From NCBI GenBank assembly GCA_001414345.1, contig LLCB01000006.1, forward strand, positions 391,313 to 455,312: 64,000 nucleotides of DNA, in the 5' to 3' direction. Below are positions 55,936 to 64,000 of this stretch, piece after piece. Below the pieces are notes generated by a model that saw only the letters and a program-made list of their open reading frames with translations, was not told the origin of the DNA and ran no database searches. The translations under genes and the position numbers were made by a program. This stretch comes from Hymenoscyphus infarciens. Taxonomy: Eukaryota > Ascomycota > Leotiomycetes > Helotiales > Helotiaceae. Positions within the stretch are counted from its first letter, which is position 1. Every line of letters begins with the position of its first letter.

Positions 55936-56700
55936 ATTCATCAATAATTCTGTGAAATGATCTTTTGTTACGCGTTGCGGGGAATTTGCGGAGTTAGATC
56001 TGGTTGGTTTGGGCATTAGTCGTCTTGCATCAGCCTACTTCCTTTTTTTTTTCCATATCTTTTTTTGACATCACAATTCATTGTACGCAATGTTGAGGTG
56101 GATGGTCAAGATAATTCTTCCAAAATCACATGTATCCTAGTATCGACCTGGCGGAAAAGAAGAGAATAAAAAAAAGTTACTTAATATGTCTTAATGTCTT
56201 CTTTGTCTATGACTTTTGTGATTCGCGTAGAGTATTATAGAATTGGTTATCTCTAGCGAGATCGTTCTTATAATAGACTTTGAAAAGAAGCCTTTGAGCA
56301 CTCCGATAGGTGTAGCCATATTAGCAGACAAGGTCAATTAGTGAACTTTGGATTATAACACGTTGTAGGTAAGAAAGAGTGCGCTATAACTATTAGAAGT
56401 TAATAGAAGTTTCAAAGTTTTTTATTCTATCTTCTTTCTTTCTTCTTTCTTCCTAATTATAATATATATAGTTTTTAAGTTTATTTTAATTTTCAATAGT
56501 TATTATAAAAAACTTTTAAACAATAAATATAGAGAGACTATATTTATTACTTCAAGGTCGACGATTCGCTGTTTCAACACATCCTAAAAACCCCGGAGTC
56601 CATTTACTAGCAAATGGGGCTATGGGACTTATCTAAACTCCCGACTCGTCCGAAACAAAGTCCTGGTTTCGTATGAGACAAAAGAATTACGCTGCAATCA
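55936..56700. other. Hsp90 3' region, AT-rich
   Basis: Contains the likely Hsp90 3'UTR, then AT-rich DNA (TTCTTTCTTTCTTCTTTC near 56430). No supported gene. An upstream exon of the next gene may lie near 56670-56730. Confidence 0.4.
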
Positions 56701-56776
56701 AGGAGCGAAGTGACAAATATGCAAGTGTACTGAGTTCTCTTCATTTATAACTTCGCTAATTAGTCTGAAGCACAAA

Positions 56777-57835
56777 TTGAAGGAAAAGCATACTACTCTC
56801 GAAAAACAAATCGTCGCTTTAGTATCGCAGATCGAAGATCATGAAAATGACGAAGAACTCGAGGCACGACTTGAAGCCCAGGAGAAGGAACAACGTGAGC
56901 TGGAAGAAGCTTACGACAACTTGGAGTGGGAGTGTAAGGAGTTCTTTGAGGAGAATACGGTGTTTAAGAAACGGGTTACATATTTTGGGAAGATACAAGC
57001 CAATCTGGGCCCGGAACCTGGTGGGTCTCCTCCGTTGAAGCAGAAGCAACACCTAGAAGGAGTACACCCCAAGGGGAAAACGTCTCGTTATAAAGAGAAC
57101 AAGGTGTTGCTTGTGAAATTGGTATCAGACGACCTGTCCGTCTCCAATGAATTACGTCGGATCGGGAAAGTCTTCACACACAAATACGGTTTCAAGGTGG
57201 ACAGAGTTCTCATTCCTGATCATCAACCGGCAGCCGCGCTCTCGAAGCGAGTTCTGCAATTCATCGACAGCTGTGCCAACCCCCAAGAAACATTGCTGAT
57301 TTTTCTATACTCTGGGCCTGGCTGCATCCAAGAGGAACGTAACCACGTTGTCTGTGCAGGGTAGGTGTAGTTTCTAACCCTTCCCTATTTCCCGCTTTCT
57401 AACATCTCTAGAATATCCTGTGATGGCCCAAGTATGCCAAATACAGTTATCCAGACATTTTTCGAACTGTCCAGCATAAATGCTATCCTCCTTTATGACA
57501 CTTGCCATTCAGCTGAAGCCAGGGTGGTAGTGACGCCAAAAAGAGATTGCGGCGTCACAGAACTCATAGCAGTTTATGGCTTTGGAGAAACCCCTGTTCG
57601 TCCAGGCCCCTATTCTTTTACTCACGCTCTGACTAAACAACTATGCATTATGGCTGACCTTGGGAAACGAATTTCGTTCTCGGAACTTTTTAGCGGTGTT
57701 TTTGCCCGTCTTCGAAAAGATCGGGATAGAGAGATGTGGTCTACACCTGTCCATTGCACTCTTATAGATGAGCCGAGTGGTAGAGGATTTCTCTTCACAC
57801 CACTTCGTGTTAAATCTGGGGCCTTGCAACATTGA
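56777..57835 (+). CDS. Caspase-like (C14-type) protein with His site changed
   Basis: Exons 56777-57362 and 57413-57835 (the 50-bp intron GTAGGT...CTCTAG joins VCAG-ISCDGPS in frame). The listed 5' boundary is where the open frame becomes readable (a TTG); the true ATG is not resolved and an upstream exon is likely, since TTAG precedes the frame at 56764. The N-terminus is coiled coil (EARLEAQEKEQRELEEAYDN). The domain resembles a metacaspase/caspase fold: VLLVKLVSDD, ETLLIFLYSGPG, INAILLYDTCHSAEA, ELIAVYGFGETPVRPGPYSF. The Cys of DTCHSA is in place, but the usual YSGHG His is Pro here, so catalysis is doubtful. Related fungal proteins often sit in immunity-like or cell-death contexts; nothing nearby shows that. 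Confidence 0.7.
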
Positions 57836-58783
57836 GTCAAGATTGAGAAACGCGGTATCCCTCCAGTTGGGATTTCGTTCAAGAGCCACGTAGCAACATG
57901 GAAGGGTCCGAAGGGAGGTGAACGTTTATTGAAGTATCCGTCCGACACCAAAGAGCGGTATTCTTCGCTTCCTATCAGAACTCACCCCGCCTTTCCCACT
58001 CATTATGTACCAGACTGCACTTTCAGAACCAGGAAGAACCAGGCTGATGACAAGAGGGCAAAGAGGAAGAGAGAGATACACTTGCGTGACGAACTGTATG
58101 GAGGCGATGACGAATCAAAAGCGATTAAACCCAAAAAGAAACAAAACTGAATTGTCGAGTGGATCCGACTCTCCTGGAGACGTTTCATTTTGGACTAAAG
58201 TATATAGCTGATTACTTTGCTCAGAGGCCTTTTGGATAGTATCGAACCATGGCTTATTCACGTGTTTCAGGTTAACTCTGGTTTGTTGGTTGTTAGTTGT
58301 TTATTTAATACAGAGATAAGGCTTGTATATCTAAAAGTCCAATTGAGTTGGGACAGTGGCCATTCTTTTGCCTCAAATATATGGTTGCATTTGGTTCAGT
58401 GAACTGGGTTTAGGCTCGAGTGTTTGGCACCTTACTACCTCGGTTTGTTTTCCCATTCTTCGAGAGATTCTTTTGCTAGGGGCTTCCGTACCGAGTGCAA
58501 TACTTCTCTTCTCTGGTAGGCATGGAACGTTGTCTAATAGAACACATAATAAAAGGTCAACCTTGTATAACCCCGCCAAAGTAAATGTACTTTCATCCTC
58601 AGAGGTAACATAGAATTCGAGCTCAAATTACGCGATATATTTCACAGCACAGAATTCCAAAACTCAAAACAAAAACAGTGCAATCGCAAACTAGCTATTA
58701 GCACGCTCGTGTGTAGTCATGCCTGGAGCCAGAAACAGTAAACGCCAGCAGTTGGACTTAAATCCAGAACCCATGGGTAAGAT

Positions 58784-59215
58784 CTATGAACGACGAAAAG
58801 CGATCATACCTCCTCTTCGATCCCACAACTCTGGGTTTGGCGTGCCCACATATGAATATCGTAATTCAGTTGGATGTGCCAATCTTAATGGGTTTCTCCC
58901 ACCATCATACATGACATAGACATGCCCATGCGCTTTATAGAGTTCCAAGTCGAGTGCCATGTCGTCCCCACCAAATCGAGCTGTGATGTGGGGATCGGCT
59001 CTGACATAGTTTATCCCACCACCTCGGGTTCTGACCCTCGTAGTTCCATGATCAATGGCTCTGTTGAAAAGGTTAGACCATGTTGTGTGAAGTTGGATTC
59101 TTGCAATCACGAGCAAAACGTCCAATCTCCCATTCTTGCTACTCGTCCAGACAATGCTTGACAGGCAGCAACTCGTCCCGGGAATCTTTTCTCGTTTGGT
59201 CGAGTGCAGTACCAA
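58784..59215 (-). CDS. Possible gene fragment, unknown
   Basis: A 143-codon open frame with no ATG at its start (TTG) but one inside (MALDLELYKAHGH). The later part (IDHGTTRVRTRGGGINYV, DPHITARFGG, GHVYVMYDGG) has the look of a folded domain rather than random sequence, but I cannot name it. It may be a terminal exon or a remnant. Confidence 0.28.
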   Translation of the reverse strand: MVLHSTKREKIPGTSCCLSSIVWTSSKNGRLDVLLVIARIQLHTTWSNLFNRAIDHGTTRVRTRGGGINYVRADPHITARFGGDDMALDLELYKAHGHVYVMYDGGRNPLRLAHPTELRYSYVGTPNPELWDRRGGMIAFRRS

Positions 59216-59498
59216 TCGAACTATAAAATCATCGTTAGCTTTAAAGCCTCTTTCTCACCAGAGCCACTTCATATGTTTGCTATGAGTCGAGGGGAGGGAA
59301 GTAAATACCTCAACCATATTACTATTATTACAGGAATTTACAACACCGAGTTTGTAGAAAAGAGACAGAAAGGAGAAGTTGAGACACAAAAAAGTCGCTT
59401 AGAACTAGGAAAAGAGATGGCTGTTGAAACCTGAAAGAAAAGACGGTGTGCCAATACTGTAATGAAATGAAAAGGAGATGATGAATATTAAAGTATTA

Positions 59499-59797
59499 CG
59501 GCATCCTAAACGCACTAAAAAGTCGGATTAACGAAATCGCAAATAGGAAATCGGAAATCGCAAATCGCAAAGTATTACTTTTTATAAGTATAAAATACAA
59601 TAGTTTTTAATTAAAGTTCCCGCTCCTTCCTCCTCCCCTCCCCCCCTCTCTATAGTAAGACTAGATAGTCTTAACTATAATAACTAGCTAATCTAAGAAT
59701 AAGGAGTAATAATAAGTAATACGTATATAATAGTAACATCGCCCCCTCGCTATCGTCTCCTTACTATTATATTATATTCTTCCTAATATTTCTAGAT

Positions 59798-59838
<41 letters not shown>

Positions 59839-60198
59839 GGAAGAGAAAGAGGGGGGGAGGATTGTTTGCTAAACTCCCTCTACCTACGCTAGGAAAAACT
59901 TTCTACTGAAATGTTTACTCGCCCCCTTGCCCTCTCACCCTCTCTCTCTCTCGCCCTCTCTCCCTCTCTCCCCCTCTCCCTCTCTCCTCTCTCTTCTATA
60001 CTTTTATATATATATAATATACTAAAGAAGGAAAGAGTAGCGAGAGAGAGAGACTAAGAAGTATTGAAATGCTCTCCTACCTCTTTTTTATTAAAGGGAG
60101 CAGATAAGAATTTCAAGTCCTACTTTTACGATTTGCGATTTGCGATTTACGATTTGCGATTTAGTCGATTCCGACTTTTTGGTGCATCTAGGACGCCC
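59499..60198. mobile_element. Tc1/mariner-type MITE, family A copy 2 (700 bp)
   Basis: Ends CGGCATCCTAAACGCACTAA and, reverse-complemented, GGGCGTCCTAGATGCACCAA, followed by AAGTCGG and repeated AAATCGCAAATCG units. TA flanks at 59497-59498 and 60199-60200. It shares the interior CTACGCTAGGAAAAAC and TATTACTTTTTATAAGTATA blocks with the copy at 12428, and has GA-rich and CTCTCC-rich runs in place of that copy's minisatellite. Confidence 0.85.
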
Positions 60199-60200
60199 TA

Positions 60201-61170
60201 AGTATCGAGTTATAGGAAAGAGACATCTTATAAGAATTGATTGTTCCAACATCTTTGAGCTGTGGGGGTTCAGAGCACGGAATATTACACCCTTGAGGCG
60301 CCCCAAAAAATATTGAGCGCAAAGCATTCCAAATCAAACATGAGCTTAATAATTTTTCCTGGATAAAGGTATCAATGACCAGTAGAACTGAGCTTTCATG
60401 ATGTGTTGATGATTGTTCCAACAGATCAATTGAAGCGCTTCCTTTCGCTTCTGAAACTGGATCCGACCTGGAACGACCATTACGCTCCTCACTGGAAAAT
60501 CCTCTAATGTATTTCAGGAAACCAAAACCTAGAGAACGGATCATGGGGAAATCTGTTCAATATTTGCTGTCTTTGTCGCCCTGGGTCATGTTTGAAGTTT
60601 TCCCATGTTTTGCCGCACGGTACAAGGCAACCAAAATTGTCGCCATGTCAAAGGAATAGAAGGGATCACCCATTCCTAGGCTTTTAGCGCTCGCTGGAAA
60701 GAGGACAAAGGAACGCTGCAATTTTGAAAAGGACCTCTGAGTAAGGCAGGGTTAATCCGATGCATCGATGCCATGTTCAAATAGCATGCGAAGACTTTCC
60801 AACACAACTTTAGGAGGCACTTTACGCGAGGTCATTAGTTACCAATCTCTTGGTACCTATCTTTCCGCGTGCTTGCTTCAGGCCGCCTTGCGCGATCCCG
60901 CCCAAATACCTGCGACCCTGAAACTCAAAACCAACAAAGGATGACTGCGCAAAACAACACCGCCTTTTCTATTCGCGGCACTATCAATTCCAGAACCCTT
61001 TGTATTCTTATTTCATCGAAAATTCCTTCAAAAGGTCGCTGACGCCCAATTCCCAAGATCGCCGTGCTATTCATCATTCTCTCCTTCATTTCGTCGACCG
61101 CACTTTAACTTCCCTTTTTTCCACATAAAGAATCCTTCCATATTTCTTCGCAGATATACCACCAAAGATC
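60201..61170. other. Intergenic, kinase promoter
   Basis: No supported gene. The minus-strand frame 60188-60544 overlaps the MITE edge and shows no domain. Confidence 0.4.
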
Positions 61171-62619
61171 ATGGAACCTCCCGATGTGTCGACAAGCCGG
61201 CTGGGATCTGAGTCACCAAAGGTAGCCTTTTCAGACGATGAAGATGAACCTATCGAGATGCCGCGGAATGGTCTCTTCATCCAGGGTCCACCATTTGGCC
61301 TAGAAAAGGTCAACCAATATGGGACCCATGGACACCATCCTACTCATATCAGGGATTTCCTTGGGGACGGGCGGTATAAGATAATTCATAAACTTGGCCA
61401 CGGAGGGTTTGCAAATGTTTGGCTTTGTCGGGACACACATTCCAAAGAATCGACACGATATGTTGCTCTGAAAATTCTGGCGGCATCGGTCTCCACGCCT
61501 GATTGCGGTGAGCTCCTGGTCAACAAGCTCAAAGACCATACTTCGAGCGGAAAAATAGAGCCTGGAACTGAGTACATATGTTCACATTCGGATTACTTTA
61601 TGATCAATGGCCCTAATGGATCCCATCACTGTTTTGTCTACCCTGTTCTTGGGCCCAAAGTCACTTCGGGCGCATTACAGGCCTTTCCAAAATTAAGCGA
61701 AGTCCTACGCAGCATTGCCCTCAGAACTGTTCAGGCTATGAATTTTCTACACAGCCATGGGATCTGTCATGGTGGTAAGTTTCCACTCATATCATCGATT
61801 TTCAGAATGCTTACTCCTGTACTAGACTTTACGCCCTCAAATATTCTCCTTCAGATGACCGGGTTCGATGGTCTTCCAGAGGAAGAATTGATTAGAGTAA
61901 TTGGAGAACCACAGCGAGCTGCTGTCATTGTTTCAAAGACAGGAGAGGCCCCCACTGACCCATCCCACCCTAGATATCTCGTGTTTCCAGTCACCTGGAA
62001 ATCCGTGGATCTCAAGTTCTTCACCGACAAGCCATGTGTCATTGATTTCGGGGAATCTTTCGAAGTTTCAAAACCACACAAGGACCTCGGTATCCCAGGA
62101 CCTTACCGCTCTCCGGAACTCATTCTGGAACGAAAAATTGGGATACCCAGCGATCTCTGGACTCTCGGGTGTACCATATTCGAAATACGCACAGGGAGAA
62201 AGATTTTCAATCTGTTTGATGATGAGGATGATGACTATATCGATGCAATGGTTTGGCTTCACGGCAGGCTCCCGGAACCTTGGTGGTCCACTACCTGGAA
62301 AGCTAGGAAGGCGATTTTGAAAGATGAAGTTGATGGGAATGGGCGAGCGCTTCCGATTAATGATTATGAGGTGGTTCATGATTCGAATTCTAGGGTCCAT
62401 CCGTCTGTGGCGGAGGATGCGAGGAGTTTGATGGAGAGCCTGGGGCCTGGATTGTGGTATCTTGATGATGATTTTAAGAGGTTTCATGAGGAGATTGATG
62501 AAAAGGAGAAGGTGGTTTTTGCTGATCTTGTGGGGAAGTTGTTGAGGTTTGAACCTGGGGAGAGGATTAGTGCTAAGGACGCGTTGGGACATGAATGGTT
62601 TAAGAATATAGGCGCTTGA
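61171..62619 (+). CDS. SRPK-like Ser/Thr protein kinase
   Basis: Exons 61171-61774 and 61826-62619 give 465 aa; the intron (GTAAGT...ACTAG) joins ICHG to DFTPSNILL. Kinase motifs: Gly loop LGHGGFANVW (75-84), VALK (Lys101), catalytic loop HGDFTPSN (Asp202, Asn207; HGD instead of HRD), CVIDFGESF (DFG), YRSPELIL, and SDLWTLGCTIFEI. A long insert between N- and C-lobe catalytic elements (about 210-270) is typical of SR-protein kinases, as is the start YKIIHKLGHGGFANVWLCRD. Fungi carry many such SRPK-like genes with unknown targets; this is probably one of them rather than the single conserved SRPK. The start is the first ATG. Confidence 0.9.
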   Translation: MEPPDVSTSRLGSESPKVAFSDDEDEPIEMPRNGLFIQGPPFGLEKVNQYGTHGHHPTHIRDFLGDGRYKIIHKLGHGGFANVWLCRDTHSKESTRYVALKILAASVSTPDCGELLVNKLKDHTSSGKIEPGTEYICSHSDYFMINGPNGSHHCFVYPVLGPKVTSGALQAFPKLSEVLRSIALRTVQAMNFLHSHGICHGGKFPLISSIFRMLTPVLDFTPSNILLQMTGFDGLPEEELIRVIGEPQRAAVIVSKTGEAPTDPSHPRYLVFPVTWKSVDLKFFTDKPCVIDFGESFEVSKPHKDLGIPGPYRSPELILERKIGIPSDLWTLGCTIFEIRTGRKIFNLFDDEDDDYIDAMVWLHGRLPEPWWSTTWKARKAILKDEVDGNGRALPINDYEVVHDSNSRVHPSVAEDARSLMESLGPGLWYLDDDFKRFHEEIDEKEKVVFADLVGKLLRFEPGERISAKDALGHEWFKNIGA

Positions 62620-62639
62620 ATCTATATCCAGTTACTCTT

Positions 62640-64000
62640 TCTTAAATTATAAAGTATTTATACTTATCTTACTAATAAAAGAGTATATAGTCTAATCTAT
62701 CTAAGTTATATTTATAGATTAGAGTAACTTTAGACTAGTGTTAAAGATATAGATAATAGTAATAACTTATCTAAGAGTCTACTGTTTTTTTAAGATCTTT
62801 TATTTTAATAGAAAGTATAGGCTTTTTAATTTATATTTAACTATATATTTAAAGTAAGCTTCTAAATCTAGCTAGAAGTTAAAAAAAGTAAGATCGTTTT
62901 ACTAAAGTAGAAAGTTAGTAGAGTTTTAATCTTTTATCAGTATATGTACAAACTACTCAACTACTCACAACTACTCGAGTAGTACTCTTAAGTAGTAGAG
63001 TAGAGTATAAGTAGCAGGTTAGATAAGTAGAATAGAGTAGTAACTTAAGACTACTTAAGTAGTCTTAAGTAATCTTAGTAATATTTCTATATTTATAAAG
63101 CAAAGTAGTTATCCTCGTAGTCCTCTATCTTTTTAACCTCTACTCTTTTCTTCTTTTCTTCTTCTATTTCTTACTCTTCTATAAAGAACTCCTAACTTTT
63201 TAAGCTAGTTATAGCCTCTATAGTATCTTTAGAGAGCTTATTTCATTACTTTATTACTATTAAAGCTCCTTAACTAAACACTCTCTTACTTAGAGCTAAA
63301 GTAGCTAGTACTTATAGATACTTCTAAGCTAATATAGATAAAACTAGATAGTTAAGCTTATTAACTTTCCACTAACTTAAAAGCGAGAACTTAAGGACTT
63401 AATTAGTATAGAAACTTTATATATAGAATATAAAGAATAGTACTTACCTCTCTTTTTACTCTCTTTTCTTTAAAGTAGCGAGTAAGCTCATCTACTACTT
63501 CTTTGTCTTCTAGATATAGATTATCTAGTTTATAGTCTCTATTAGCTCTTTTAAGAGCTCGATTCTTATTAGTAGGTAGATTAGTATTTAGAAGTGTTGT
63601 TTTTAAGCTAGATAAATATTAGTATATATAATTTACTATTTAAGAAGAAGGAATACTTACAACTTATATTTTTCTTCTAAATACCTCTTTATATCTAGTA
63701 TAAAGCTAGAAGATAGACTAATTCTAAGAAGACCCTCCTTTTTTACTCTAAGATCTAAGATTAAAGCTAAATATAAAGCTCTATTCTTAGATTCTAGAAC
63801 TCTGCTTTTAGAATAGTACTTTCTTAGCTTAGCTATACCTTTATTAAGAGCGTTAGTAAAGGTTTTATTAGCTTATATAGATATTAGTTATATATATATA
63901 TAAAGAAAGAAGAAAGACTTACTCTATACTTCTCTACTAAATTATCTAATCTCTTATATATTCTATATATAAGAGGAATTAGATAGTAGATAGTAGGATA
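62640..64000. other. AT-rich RIP-like block, edge of a dead transposon
   Basis: Very TA-rich DNA with almost no open frame, running off the right edge. It contains the hAT transposase relic described separately; the rest is presumably the same element, mutated beyond reading. Confidence 0.65.
63186..63560 (-). pseudogene. RIP-degraded hAT transposase, C-terminal part
   Basis: One reverse frame (about 63338 down to 63186) reads, with stops, as the hAT C-terminal dimerisation region: ..YL-VLATLALSKRVFS, GALIVIK, NKLSKDTIEAITSLKS-EFF. The stops fall where RIP would put them (CAA/CAG to TAA/TAG, CGA to TGA, TGG to TAG). Upstream on the same strand (about 63560-63460) VVDELTRYF is readable, as in hAT proteins just before this region. 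The element runs toward higher coordinates. Confidence 0.75.

Overview
The window is nuclear DNA of a filamentous ascomycete (Pezizomycotina; Leotiomycetes-like is my guess, not demonstrated). The signs are short GT-AG introns of about 50-150 bp with CTAAC/CTAAT branch sites, fungal families (Zn2Cys6 regulator, Fig1-like protein, LPMO, 2EXR protein), an intron-bearing tRNA, and AT-rich blocks that look like repeat-induced point mutation (RIP). I rebuilt exon structures by hand from splice signals, frame continuity and remembered family sequence; no alignment was run.

Layout: 0-1.6 kb, a Pro-rich unknown gene, possibly cut by the left edge. 1.9-4.4 kb, diverged repeats and an inverted-repeat element. 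4.4-7.0 kb, NatB catalytic subunit (minus) diverging from an acidic unknown gene (plus). 7.9 kb, tRNA-Ala(CGC). 9.2 kb, a small Ser-rich gene. 12.2-14.0 kb, two Tc1/mariner-type MITEs. 14.3-16.6 kb, an AA16-like LPMO and a P-loop kinase.

17.2-27.0 kb is the most coherent block: a Zn2Cys6 regulator, a zinc-dependent polyol-type dehydrogenase, an MFS sugar transporter (divergent from the dehydrogenase) and a secreted GH10 xylanase. The xylanase has three GGCTAAA motifs upstream, the consensus bound by XlnR/Xyr1-type regulators. This reads as a xylan/pentose catabolic neighbourhood: depolymerise, import, interconvert, regulate.

28-39.5 kb holds a RING protein, a broken membrane-protein gene, a secreted SGNH esterase, a 2EXR protein, an amidoligase-family protein and a Fig1-like membrane protein. 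40.7-43.4 kb is a run of three MITEs of different families. 44.7-57.8 kb holds a coiled-coil repeat protein, a RING/NF-X1-like membrane protein, a PIF/Harbinger-type MITE, a SET protein with a signal peptide, Hsp90 and a caspase-like protein lacking the usual catalytic His. 58-64 kb has a second copy of the 12.4-kb MITE, an SRPK-like kinase and, at the right edge, a RIP-mutated hAT transposase relic.

I see no CRISPR array, rRNA or prokaryotic-type operon. The strongest new-looking items are the MITE families with exact target-site duplications, the two consecutive 15-bp exons inside the zinc cluster of the regulator, the candidate xylan cluster, and the His-to-Pro caspase-like protein.
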